In this document: piece after piece, positions 46,623-57,806 of the stretch
Position numbering within the stretch: position 1 is the first letter of the stretch
Layout: the number at the start of each line of letters is the position of its first letter
DNA from: Manduca sexta
Lineage: Eukaryota > Arthropoda > Insecta > Lepidoptera > Sphingidae
DNA: 64,000 nucleotides
Direction: 5' to 3'
Assembly: GCF_014839805.1 (NCBI RefSeq)
Contig: NC_051117.1
Location: 9,672,001 to 9,736,000, forward strand
The notes under the pieces: generated by a model
What the model saw: only the letters and a program-made list of their open reading frames with translations
What the model was told of the DNA's origin: nothing
Databases searched by the model: none
Position numbers and translations under genes: made by a program

Positions 46623-48839
46623 TGTGGTGGCACCTCCCCAGGCGGACTATCAGATATGAGAGACCTGCACCAGTAAATAACATTTAGATATGAGATAAAT
46701 ATTTTGCGCATCATACTATAGCATTTGTAACGGAACGAGATTAAGTGTGGATATCGAACTAAATTCAAAAATAATAATTACGTGAAGAAAGGAGCTCAGA
46801 GAATACATAAATAAAAATAAAGGTTTATAAAGGTTCAAAAAGCTTTGTCCTAAATTTATCTTTGAAGTCGTCTAAATTTTATTATTCATTAGTTTGTTTG
46901 CAGAAGTAAGTATAAAGCTAGATTTATTTCAGAAGCGGATGTTTCAGCTGTTTTATTTGTTTTGTGTCTGTGATATTTATAGCCTTTTACAGTCTGGAGG
47001 TTTCTTAATGTGTGTGCATTATGTACCAAGGCAAACTCAGAGGGGAGTACAGCGCGTCGCTGGGATAAAGATTCGACTCTAGGGCAAGGATATTTGGCGT
47101 TTTACATTCTAATATTATTATTGTTATTTTTAAGGCGAAAGAATAATATGCTATGGAAATTCTGCATATTTGACGCTTTTCCATAAAAAAATCGAGGGTA
47201 TGTGATCGACAAGACCTTCTGAATAAAGACCGATTTTACGATCTTCCGTAGCATAGTTAAGAAAACGGCCGGCCATTGACACCGGACGTGTATGACCCGG
47301 CGCAACACTAGCGCTGCGTCCTAGTGTTTATTTATGGATCATTTGTCACCGAGCGACGCTTCGTATCCATGTATGTGCGTACACAAATGGCGACAATCGG
47401 ATTTTACAGCAAATAAAGTGAACAGTAATCCTCAGTAAATAATACATCACACTGTGAGGGTATTGCTAAGGGATAACTTCACATAGGTGTGGCAGAGATG
47501 ACGGTTGAGAAGGTATCACCCATTACATTTTTGGTAAGCCAATCTTCATAGCTGAGTATCTGTTTCTATAGATGTATAATATTTATTACCAAATACGACA
47601 TATCTAATGTCTAGGTTGACTACAATGCCACCCAGAACTTATATTTAAACTTGTCTATGGCATTAATGATTGACTTGAAGTCTTATAACATCATACATGT
47701 GGGTTGCGTCGCAACTTTGAATAATAGACTACATGAAATCTACTTACGCAAAATATGAGTAGAGAGGCCAAAATACAATTCTGAAAACGTTTCAATTAAT
47801 TATAACATAAAATAAATTAATTATACGCCCAAAACTTCCAATTGAAGCATTCATTTTGTTTGTGTAAGAATTATGTAATACTTTCTAATAATATCTCGTA
47901 TATTTGCAGTGGATTGTATTATAATGAAGCTTGATCGGATTCATGGTAATGTGTGCAGTGGTCGGAACACTACGCCCTAAACTGTATATAGCTTATTGTT
48001 AGTAATAAAAGCAACCCGAGTGATATAATTGTCAATGCATTATACTCTTTAATTTATTTTATATAAAATGCAAAGATAAAATGTCTTTGGTTATAAAAGT
48101 TACTTTATTTGAGTAATTATTAAATATACTCATGTACTTTGACTTATCATAAGCGCAGTTATGTTTGCCTACGTGGTGTATAAAGCATTTAATTTTTTAT
48201 TAAAAACCGGATTAATGCTATTGATGCACAGAAATATATTTCCAGAATCTACATCACTCAATTCATAATAAATCGATTATTGAAAATCTTCAAAGACTCA
48301 CTTGCACAAAGGCCTTAAACTCAAAGTAGCGGAGATCTGTGCCCACATGTGGGACAATATTATATAGGACTACTATAACCATAATCATTACAATTTAAAA
48401 ATAATTCAAGATCACAATCATTTCTTCGTAACATTAATATAAATAGAAACACTAATAAAATGAACAAGTTAAATTCGTAACAGACGCTTATTTCTTTGAG
48501 CGCCGTCTCCTCGGGCATAATCGAATGGGCGGCGCCGTTTCATATCTTTTATTCGGGAATTGTTTCGGACTTTGAAGGAGTAAATTGATTATCACTTTGT
48601 TATGGAGGGGCGAGAGCTTGTGACCTCGGTTTACGAGACTCGAATAATATTTTTTGTGGAGTTATTGGTATCGTGTGATAATGTTGGTACTTGAAGTATG
48701 TAAAATCTGTTTTTTGTGTAATACAACGGCAGTACCCTTGAAGGAGTACGTAGAGATGCAACATTTGGGGAAAAATTTCAATCCATAGATATTCTCTTTA
48801 ATCAGTTTAAACACCGGAAAACTAGAACGATTTCTTATG
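46623..48839. other. AT-rich sequence, nothing recognised
   Basis: 46594-46680 contains 'ttggcggcagaaatagac', which recurs in part near 55977 ('ttggcggcagaagtaggc'). No gene or other repeat recognised through 48839. Confidence 0.4.
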
Positions 48840-49300
48840 TTTATGCGAATGATAGATATTTTAAAATAAAAATAGATTTTGGATGTTATTGCGGTTTTTA
48901 CTTATATTTTAAATAAGATTGTGTAAGACTGCCTTGGCGATGAAGTTTCGCTACGAAACGACTGGAGTGCTGAGGTCTCGGGTTCGATCCCCGTTTCGCG
49001 CAGTGATATTGGGTTTTTCTACTCAGTATCAGCCTGGAGTCTGGAATTTGTGCCCGAGACGCCAATAGGCTCGCCGCCTATCACATTATGGGACGCAATA
49101 CATACGGCGGAAAGTGGATTTACTAGTTCCGCCTCTGGGGATAGAAGGCGAGACGACGTGGGTGTATGTGTAAAAATATAAAATGTAGGTAGATATTGTC
49201 ACTGATTCTTCGGACGACCAATATCTTAGCATCCTGGGGCCATGAAGGTTGCAGGTAGAAAAATGAAAGTAAAAACCTCGATAAATTCAAAAGCCATATT
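48840..49300. mobile_element. Degenerate Penelope-like terminal sequences split by a SINE
   Basis: 48838-48915 ('gatttcttatgtttatgcga', 'tagattttggatgttattgcgg') parallels the left arm region 37086-37155. 49181-49285 ('aaaatgtaggtagatattgt', 'ggccatgaaggttgcagg', 'gtaaaaacctcgata') parallels the inverse arm at 37690-37810. The two therefore look like the inverted arms of another Penelope-like relic, with a type A SINE sitting between them. Both arms are heavily diverged and no endonuclease remains. Confidence 0.5.
48925..49175 (+). repeat. tRNA-headed SINE, type A, copy 3
   Basis: Head 'agactgccttggcgatgaag' with a perfect B box GGTTCGATCC at 48981-48990 and body 'ttctactcagtatcagcc', 'gtctggaatttgtgcccg', 'cgccgcctatcacattatgg'. 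It lies inside the Penelope-like relic, so it inserted later. Confidence 0.8.
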
Positions 49301-50648
49301 TATTTATTTTTTACTAATTAGTATTAGATCAATGACACATTTATCTCAGCGCAAGGACTAAACTGACAGCTTTCTGTTGGCTCATTGTCCGCGGCGCCAC
49401 AAAAGCAATAATCAGCTACAGTTATATCTACTTATCCTAGTATATCGACCGAGATTACATACAAAATAGCCCTCTGCAAGATCGCGTCCCTTGCCGGGAC
49501 CGGAACCCCCTCCCCGCGACCTTTGTCCTATTTTATCAGTTTTAAATGAAATTGTCTGATGAGATGTTTAGGGAGGGAAGGAAGGGTGTGTTCTCAAGGG
49601 TTGAAGGTTATTGTTATGATAAGGTAGCTGATTGATGTGGGTTTGAATCTTAGAGAGATTCTGTTCAAACATTTCTTATTGTGTAAACATTTACAAAACT
49701 AAAAGTGCCTAGTGTGGAAGTGAAAGATTGGTTGGACGGGCGCGAATCTTACGAATGCGAAACGGTACTGTAAAGTCACTTCACATTGTTATTACGAGAG
49801 AGGTTCTATCCTGATTCATGCTGTCAAAAAATATATGACTCCTCCATTCGATCATTCTATTATGGCGAGCGTTTAACGCTACATTGCCGTTCAGATTTCA
49901 TGCAAAAGCCGTTGAAAAATTCGCATTTCCCAGCATTTTACACGAGTATTACACGCATAGTAATGTGATCAATAAATCAGTCGAGCTGCAGCATCGCAGA
50001 GCATCGCTCAAATATTCAAAACGAGCGTGTAAACAACGCTATCGAATCGCTTTTATAAAACTACTTTTTATTGAAATTCGTTTTTTATTCGTCGATTAGC
50101 AAACAAAGGTTTGGTAGTTTGATACGAATGTGTCTCTTTGTTTTCACCGAGCCCAGAGTGCCATCGTTGTCATTATTTGAAGAAGATTCTCGCGGAGGAA
50201 AAACACTGCAGAATATTGTCTATACGGACTGTGCATTATGGGATCCCACATCTAAATATAAATGTTAAGGTGACGAATGCAGTCCAGGAAAGTTTGTAAT
50301 TCAAAGTTTACAGAGGTTTTGCTATATATTATGTATCTATGCTTGGCGATTCCCATCAAGAGAGCGATTTGTATGTCACGACATCTAGTTGTAAAAGAAA
50401 TGTAATTTTTTTATGTTTTTAAATAAAATTACATCATATTACTTAATTAAATATTAATTATTATATAAGAATATTGTGAGACATAGAATAAGTTCCAGTA
50501 CCTTATCATATTTGTAAATTAAGTAGTAAGAAGTAAAAGGCTTTTTATTTTATTTATTTATCATGTATTTGTCAATTTAAAATCATACAAATAATCTCCA
50601 AATAATAAAAACAATTTTTCTATTTGCTGTAAATATTGTGCAAAGTAA
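49301..50648. other. Unique sequence, nothing recognised
   Basis: Small open frames (49786-49968, 49884-50099, 50071-50268) overlap one another and have no motif. No gene called. Confidence 0.4.
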
Positions 50649-50705
50649 AAGTCACCAGTAATCAAGAATAAGTCCAAACGATTTATTCTTGATTACTGGT
50701 GACTT
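50649..50705. repeat. 23-bp perfect inverted repeat at the 5' end of the non-LTR element
   Basis: 50649-50671 and 50683-50705 are perfect reverse complements separated by 11 bases. The right arm is the start of the coding sequence (it encodes '...ITGDFN'); the left arm is an inverted copy. This marks the 5' junction of the truncated element. Confidence 0.9.
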
Positions 50706-53124
50706 CAATATCTCAGCGGGTGATTGGTCTAATTCCTCATTTGCTGGTGTACACTCTCATCTTCTTAGAAACAATAATGTGCAACTAATAAATGAATTTT
50801 TATTATTTACGGAAATGAAACAATATAATTTAATTGCTAATACTTTTAACCGTATTCTTGATTTAATAATATGTAATGCAAGCTGTGGTGTTACTACTTG
50901 TGCCCGTCCCTTAGTAACTGAAGACCTCCATCATAAATCTTTGTTACTCGATTTACAAACAAACTATTTGCCCCCTTTTAAGTCAACTCAATTCAAATAT
51001 CGAAATTTTTATCAGGCTAATTTTGACATCATTGGAAAAGAATTATTATTGGTAGATTGGAATGTATTCTTTTATAATTTGGATGTTGAAGACAGCGTCG
51101 CCAAATTTTACACTCTGTTAAATGATCTTATCAGGAAGTATGTACCTCTTCGCATGTCAAAACCATCTAATAAGATACCTATTTGGTACACTAGACCTCT
51201 TAAAAAAAATGCTAAATGAAAAGCGTAAATATCATAAATTGTGGAAGTTGTACCAAAACCCCATTGATTATGAAAGCTTTAAAGTTCTCCGAAAAAGATG
51301 TGAAAAAATGAGCTTAGAGTGTTACAAAAATTATTTGGCCTTTTCCGAAAACGAAATTAAACATAATCCGAAATTCTTTTGGTCTTACCTTAAATCTAAA
51401 TTATCAAACAATGGTTTGCCCGAAACTATGAAATATAAAGGCGAGCTTTCTGCTGATGGTATACAGATATGTAATTGGTTTAATTCACATTTTCACTCTG
51501 TTTTGAAGAATCCAGTCTAGATTCAACTTTTCTTAGTAATTTGAACGCTCCTTCTAATCCATTGTTTGACATGAACACTATAGAATTGAATAACACTATA
51601 GTATACAAACACTTAAAATCCTTAAACGTTAACAACAGTGCCGGACCGGATGGTATACACCCACTGTTAATTAAAAGTGTGCATCGCAGTTAGCCTCACC
51701 AATTACTATAGTTTATATGAAGTCTATTCAGGAGGGCCATTTTCCTGATATTTGGAAACATGCTTGGATAACTCCCATACCTAAAGGATCAATGAGTAAC
51801 GACATAGAAAAATTTCGACCAATTTCTAAGCTATGTCATTTTGGAAAAAATTTCGAGAAAATTGTCACAGATCAAGTTTTCAATGTTGCCAAGCGCCATA
51901 TTATACCCAATCAACACGGTTTTTATAAAGGTCGCTCCGTAGACAGTAACCTTCTTGTCTTTACTTCAGAAATTTTTAATGCTATGGATGACGGCTACAG
52001 CGTGGACGCCATATACGCCGACTTCGCCAAGGCATTTGATAAAATTTGTCATAGGACTCTTCTTATCAAGCTTTGGCAACTTGGCATAAGCGGAGATTTA
52101 TTTCGTTGGATTAAATCGTACATTGAAAATAGACACCAGTGCGTTGTTCTTTCGGGGTTCTCGTCACAAAACAAGTCTGTTAGTTCGGGTGTCCCACAAG
52201 GTTCCCATTTGGGTCCCTTGTTGTTCACATTATTTATTAATGATATAAATAATTTTATTTTTAGGTCAAATTTACTGTTATATGCAGACGATACAAAATT
52301 TTTAGAGTCATTCGTAATATTGATGATTGTAATTTATTGCAAAAGACTTAAACAATTTCGTTACATATTGTAACAATTACAAATTATTCCTAAATCTTGA
52401 AAAATGTTATGTTATTAGCTTTTCAAGGAAACACAACATTATTAACTATAACTACAAAATAGCTAACAAAAATCTTGAAAGGGTAACTCCAAATACGGGA
52501 TTTGGGAGTTCTTATAGATAGTAAACTCACATTTATTCCTCATATAGATTCTATAGTTAATAAATCATATAAACAACTTGGTTTTATATTGCGTGTCTGT
52601 AAACCATTTAATAATGCTTCCACATATAAGATTCTGTATAATAGTTTTGTTCGTAGTCGCCTCGAATTTGCTTGTGCCGTCTGGAAACCGTATCACAAAT
52701 TTCATATCGGTAGGATTGAAATGGTCCAAAAGAAATTTATTAAAACCTTAGACTATAGAACTGGCCGGTCTGGCTTTAATTACGATGATTCACTCGCGTA
52801 TTATGAACTTTCAACATTAGAAGTAAGGAGAGACTGTGTGGACTGTGTGCTTCTATACAAAATCATCCATAATTTGATTGACAGTCCATTACTTCTGCAA
52901 AATGTATTTTTGAAGGTACCCCGCGCACCTGAGCGTCTTTGTCGAAAAAAGATTTATTTTACATTCAAGGTTGTAGAACTCTTTATTGCAAGAATGCCTT
53001 TATAAGACGTGCTTGTATAATATTTAATGAAAATAATGAACTGTTTGATATAGATATTTTCAATTGTAGTATACCCCGTTTGAAAAAGTATTTCAATGTG
53101 AAAATAAAACAGGTATGTTGCTAA
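50683..53124 (+). pseudogene. Endonuclease/reverse transcriptase frame of a non-LTR element
   Basis: Second-frame polyprotein of a non-LTR element, 5'-truncated. The C-terminal half of an AP-type endonuclease is present (GDFN at 50698-50709; 'ILDLIICN' and 'EDLHHKSL' further on). Reverse transcriptase has 'IYADFAKAFDK' (Asp codon 52020), 'SGVPQGSHLGPLLF' (about 52188-52229) and the Y-A-D-D site at 52281-52292, then a thumb/C-terminal region with 'RDLGVLIDSKLTF'. The sequence resembles Jockey/CR1-group elements. Seven one-base frame breaks: plus one at A8 51202-51209, minus one at TTTT 51501, minus one at AAAA 51673, minus one at T5 52299, minus one at AAAA 52341, plus one at CC 52489, minus one at A6 52945. 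Confidence 0.88.
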
Positions 53125-53283
53125 TTAGATTAGAACCATGGCCGTGGTTGTGTTATGAGTTATATGTACAGCGGCGACAATTTATTTAAATATTGTATAA
53201 AAAGCGCAATAATAATAAAAATATATGTATAATAAGAAATGTGCAATAGTAGGTGGTGGAGCTTAGCCAATAAAACTTATAGA

Positions 53284-53316
53284 TATATACTTAGTCTGGC
53301 CATAAATACTGTTACA
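53284..53316 (+). repeat. Left terminal inverted repeat of the mariner
   Basis: Pairs with 54567-54599; shared core 'ccataaata' and 'tagtct'. Confidence 0.85.
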
Positions 53317-53431
53317 CTTAATTATAAAAAAATATTACATTTGAATTTCGAATCTGTCATTTTTATACGATTGTTCATTGTGTTTTCTCATTTTGGCGCC
53401 AATACATTGTAAAATATTTTGCGATATTAAA

Positions 53432-54470
53432 ATGGTGTGGGGTGATAAAGAGAACCGAATCGCTGTGATAGCATTACACAAAGTAGGTATGGAGCCAAAT
53501 GCAATTTTTAAAACTCTCCATACACTTGGTATTAGTAAAATGTTTGTGTACCGGGCTATTAATAGGTACAATGAGACCTCCTCTGTTTGTGACAGAAAAG
53601 ATCTGGCCGTCCACGTAGTGTTCGTACGAAAAAGGTGGTCAAAGCAGTAAGGGAAAGAATTCGAAGAAATCCTGTCCGAAAGCAAAAGATTTTATCTCGG
53701 GAAATGAAGATAGCACCTAGAACCATGTCGCGTATTTTAAAAGATGACTTAGGACTTGCAGCCTATAAGAGACGCACTGGCCATTTCTTAACTGATAATT
53801 TAAAGAAGAATAGGGTGGTAAAATCGAAACAACTACTGAAGCGGTACGCAAAGGGAGGTCACAGAAAAATTTTGTTTACGGATGAGAAAATTTTTACAAT
53901 TGAGCAACATTTTAACAAACAAAATGACCGTATTTATGCTCAAAGCTCTAAGGAAGCTTCCCAATTAGTCGACAGAGTGCAACGTGGACATTATCCGACT
54001 TCAGTGATGGTTTGGTGGGGTGTTAGCTATGAAGGAGTGACTGAGCCATATTTTTGTGAAAAGGTATCAAAACATCGGCACAAGTGTATCAAGATACCAT
54101 TCTTGAGAAGGTAGTTAAGCCCCTTAACATCACCATGTTCAATAACCAAGTATGGTCCTTCCAGCAAGACTCGGCGCCGGGTCATAAAGCTCGGTCCACG
54201 CAGTCTTGGTTGGAATCGAACGTTTCGGACTTCATCAGAGCTGAAGACTGGCCGTCGTCTAGTCCCGATCTTAATCCGCTGGATTATGATTTGTGGTCAG
54301 TTTTAGAGAGTACAGCTTGCTCTAAACGCCATGATAATTTGGAGTCCCTAAAACAATCTATACGATTGGCAGTGAAGAATTTTCCCATGGAAAGAGTGCG
54401 TGCTTCTATTGATAACTGGCCTCATCGTTTAAAGGACTGTATTGCAGCCAATGGAGACCACTTCGAATAA
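53432..54470 (+). pseudogene. DD37D mariner-family transposase (maT-like)
   Basis: Cut-and-paste transposase of about 346 codons, the usual mariner length. The ATG at 53432 opens a helix-turn-helix DNA-binding region ('KENRIAVIALHKVGMEPNAI', 'GISKMFVYRAINRY'). Catalytic aspartates: 'LFTDEKIF' (Asp codon 53881), 'SFQQDSAPGH' (Asp codon 54168) and 'DLNPLDYDLW' (Asp codon 54282), with 37 residues between the second and third. DD37D with an 'NPLD' block points to the maT family, which is known from Lepidoptera. Two one-base losses break the frame, both in AAAA runs (53595-53598 and 54059-54062). No in-frame nonsense codon was noticed, so the gene may be intact in the animal. Confidence 0.9.
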
Positions 54471-54566
54471 GCTTTTATATTTTTAATTGTTTTATATTTA
54501 TGTATTAAACTGACACACTGTAAAAGTAATAAATGTTATTTGCAGTTAACAATTTTCTTTTTTCTT

Positions 54567-54599
54567 TATTACAATATTTATGGCAAGACTAGGTATATA
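54567..54599 (-). repeat. Right terminal inverted repeat of the mariner
   Basis: Reverse-complement partner of 53284-53316. Confidence 0.85.
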
Positions 54600-54683
54600 C
54601 TATTATATTAAGGGAACTATAGGTCCTATTTATTGTTTAATAAAGCATTGTATGTTTTTTTTTTGTGTATGACCGTTTGTTTC

Positions 54684-54687
<4 letters not shown>

Positions 54688-54715
<28 letters not shown>

Positions 54716-54717
54716 AA
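54688..54717 (+). repeat. AAAT tandem tail
   Basis: About seven AAAT/AATA units; best explained as the 3' tail of the non-LTR element that starts at 50683, though a free microsatellite is possible. Confidence 0.7.
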
Positions 54718-57700
54718 GGGTATTTTCGGGTGGGTCCGTTGGATCCGTCCGGCGCGGCGCATTTAATTTGGCGGCGGCTCTCGCTGCAAATATTTCACTC
54801 GCCGGCATCGAACACAGCCGAATCACCATTTTTATCTAAAATCCAATTTTCTCCTATCCAGAGGTCGTCACCATAGCTCGCGGCAGCCCTTTGTTCGTTC
54901 ACTTTACCGCTCGCACAAAACTACTTGTAGTTTGTATCCATCTTTTTTGGTAGACTCCATTGAATGATGTTTTGGTATCGTCCAAACATACTGAATAATT
55001 ACAATCGTCAATATTATGTCTGTCTTCCTCCCACTGTGTTTCTTCGGCGATATCTTCCAACAAAGTTTAAAAAAAGTTCTTTACCGCAGGCAGCAGCTTG
55101 GCTATGCGACTGGCATTACTAATGTTCATGGAACACGGTGACCTCTTACCACCAGGTTGGCTGTTAGTTCGTCTGTCTTCGAAGGCAATAAAACAAAATA
55201 AAGTAGTATCATAGAGCCAATTTTAACAATGGTATGGCCCACTTTATAGTTTGCTCATTTCTATAAAAAAACAATTATTTGCAAATTGTAGGAGCATTTG
55301 TCTCGGCGCGTACCGTCTCGACTCCCCACTGCTCATCGCTGTTATGAATCTTTTCATTTCTAATTTGCGCAAGATTCTTGGGTATTATGTTTAAAACATT
55401 TCTTTGGACAAGTTCCGTTTGAAAACTTCATATTGTAATGGAAGACTTTGTGCTGACTTAAAAATGTTTGAGCGGACAAAGCTAGCGTTTCTCATTTCAT
55501 TTACCACAATAGCTTGTGTGAAGTGAAAACTTTAATAGTTCACTTGCATTTCATTTGTATAAATATTCAAAGAAAGTAATACAGAAAATATAATCTTATC
55601 GGGTTGCTAAGAAAGGTAAGACACTAACATGTTTAATATTTTTTACCATCAACCAGGAATATTAGAGAATACAGTAATACAAGATACATCTGTTTGGAAT
55701 GAAGAAGGAATTCATATAATTTATTTATTTATAAAATATCAATGAAGGATATAAAAATATTATAAAAACAATGGTATAACATTTTCCGAACCAATGTGAC
55801 GTGCTACTTAAATTATAGGAGATCGCAGCAGGCAAATTTAAATATTTGTATAACGGCAGAAATTGGATATTATTTTTAGAATTCTATTAATTTATTTCAA
55901 AATCTATAATGGTTCAGTAATCACACTGTCTAATGCACTTGAAATCCGGAACAGAATAATGCATGAAGACCGGTTCTTGGCGGCAGAAGTAGGCATAGAA
56001 TGGTTATGGTTATACCTATAACCTGCCAGCTAGTTCTATCAACCCACACCACTGGACACACCTGGCCGAGGGCCGTATTATTGTTTTCACTCGGCACACG
56101 TCCAAAATAACGAAAATTTCCACACGAACCCAATTTATGTTCCAATTAAATAATTGTGAATGCTGAATCAACTACATTGATATTTGCAGTGAATTACGGA
56201 TGTTAGCGATAATTTTATTGTGTGATGATTATGCATAAAATTAAACGGAATTGTAGTTTTTATATACATACATACAGTGGCGTATGTAGGTTGTCGTGCG
56301 TGCTCGACCCGTGGACGTCACTGAGCTGGTTTTGTAGCCTCGTTTTAGGACTATCTAGTCATTTTCACTATCAGTCTTATAGGTACGCTGAAAGTCGTGA
56401 TTTTTAAGTACCTAAATACTGTTAACGAAATTCTTATATTAAGCTTCGCTTTATGTTTGGTTTTCCTACATATGTAGCGCACTATGCCTAGATCTAATCG
56501 AAGTGAAGAAAACTCCACCACTGCTAGAAACATGCTACAGTGTCTCATTCGGTTTAGTTCCATTTATTATTTTATATATTATTGAACATAATTATGCCGG
56601 TCTTTTTCAAACCTGATGTATAGAGATGATTCCACTTTTATAATATAATTTTATTATACTAGCAATGTAGAATCAATCCAAATTATGTTCAGTAACTACT
56701 AGATTTTGTTACTTGCAACACACAGAGCAAATGAAAGCCTGAACAAATTTCATTCACATCCACCAGCAAATAAAACAATATACACAATAAATAACACACC
56801 ATTAAAATTTAACACCGCCCCATTAAAAGGTTGCTAAAACAAAAACTCACGGAATGTGACGCGACGAAACAAGGTCAACGCAAATAATGTAAATCAACGA
56901 ATGATACCGTTCGAATGAGATGTTCGTTCAGTCAGATCCAATTAGCGCGCGTGCCGGACCGAATGATGTGATTACTGATGCATTTGTAAAAACTGCGAAC
57001 TCAGCATAAAGCAAGCATTTTAATGTAAATTCCTCTGGGTTTGTTTGGAAGATGTTTTAATTAACGTGGACACTGAGTGTAACAATTAGTGTGTGTGAGG
57101 AAGCGTTTGATTTAAAGTTAGGATTTTTGTTGTATTATATGGTGCTCGGCTGTGAAATAATTTGCAAATGTTTAAGACTAACTAATACTCGCGACTTCCC
57201 CTTGTGGACATTATCTACCAGAGTGAAAGGTGAATTTTGCGTTATGCGGGATAAAAAGTAGGCCTAGTATCAATTTTTCTCCAATTTGGTCCACTTGTGT
57301 CAAATTCCATCGCAATCGATTCAGTTATCAATGTCTGACCCACATCTAAGGATACAAAGATCTTCATAAACAAAAGATCTGTACGGCACACGGTTGAGCC
57401 CCGCTGATACTAATAATCATCTACGTCTTCGACTAGCTACATCAGGGACATAATATGAGTCCACCTAAGTCCTATTTGTATAAAACTACAGCGCTGCCAC
57501 TCAACAAAATAAGATTTTAAATGTTGTAAATTCAAGTGGATTTGTTTGTTTGAAAAGATATACGAGTTCTCGGAAGTTTGAGAAGTTGTGAGGGCGTTTG
57601 TTGACTTTCCAAAATGGTTTCTCGCGACAAATTTATTATGGCGGGATTTTACGACACTGCACCGGACGAGGGATTACTTACAAGTTCCTAGGGAATGGGA

Positions 57701-57767
57701 GCTAGTCTATTAGGGTTATTATACCTTAACAAAAATTGAAATAGTCCATATATATTTTTTTTATATT
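54718..57767. other. AT-rich sequence, nothing recognised
   Basis: No gene. 54720-54800 is GC-richer. 57235-57375 loosely resembles the non-LTR-tail fragment at 28195 ('caatttggtccac', 'aaattccatcgcaatcgatt'). 56590-56630 has a small piece ('aattatgccggtc') like the hairpin repeat family. Confidence 0.4.
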
Positions 57768-57806
57768 ATAGATTTTGCAGTGTACCATATAGATTTTGCA
57801 GTGTAC
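57768..57806 (+). repeat. 18-bp tandem duplication
   Basis: atagattttgcagtgtac occurs at 57768-57785 and again at 57789-57806 with three bases between: a local duplication with a 21-bp period. Confidence 0.8.

Larger units (their letters stand above)
53284..54599 (+). mobile_element. Mariner-type DNA transposon, DD37D, complete ends
   Basis: Terminal inverted repeats of about 32 bp: 53284-53316 (tatatacttagtctggccat...) and the complement of 54567-54599 (tatatacctagtcttgccat...), matching at about 26 of 32 positions. Both ends read TATATAC outward, so the TA target duplication cannot be placed exactly. The 1.3-kb interior encodes one transposase. The element sits within the 3' untranslated region of the plus-strand non-LTR retrotransposon. 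Size and structure agree with the Tc1/mariner superfamily. Confidence 0.9.
50683..54717 (+). mobile_element. 5'-truncated non-LTR retrotransposon with a nested mariner
   Basis: Starts inside the endonuclease domain at the GDFN motif, runs through reverse transcriptase to a stop at 53122-53124, then a 3' untranslated region that is interrupted by a mariner-type element (53284-54599) and appears to resume at 54600, ending in a run of about seven AAAT units (54688-54717). A short tandem 3' tail is typical of several non-LTR groups. The continuity across the mariner is an inference from the tail position. No clear target duplication is visible. Confidence 0.8.

Noticed and set aside
54626..54829. 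67-codon minus-strand frame
   Set aside because: Created by the AAAT tandem tail and adjacent GC-rich DNA.
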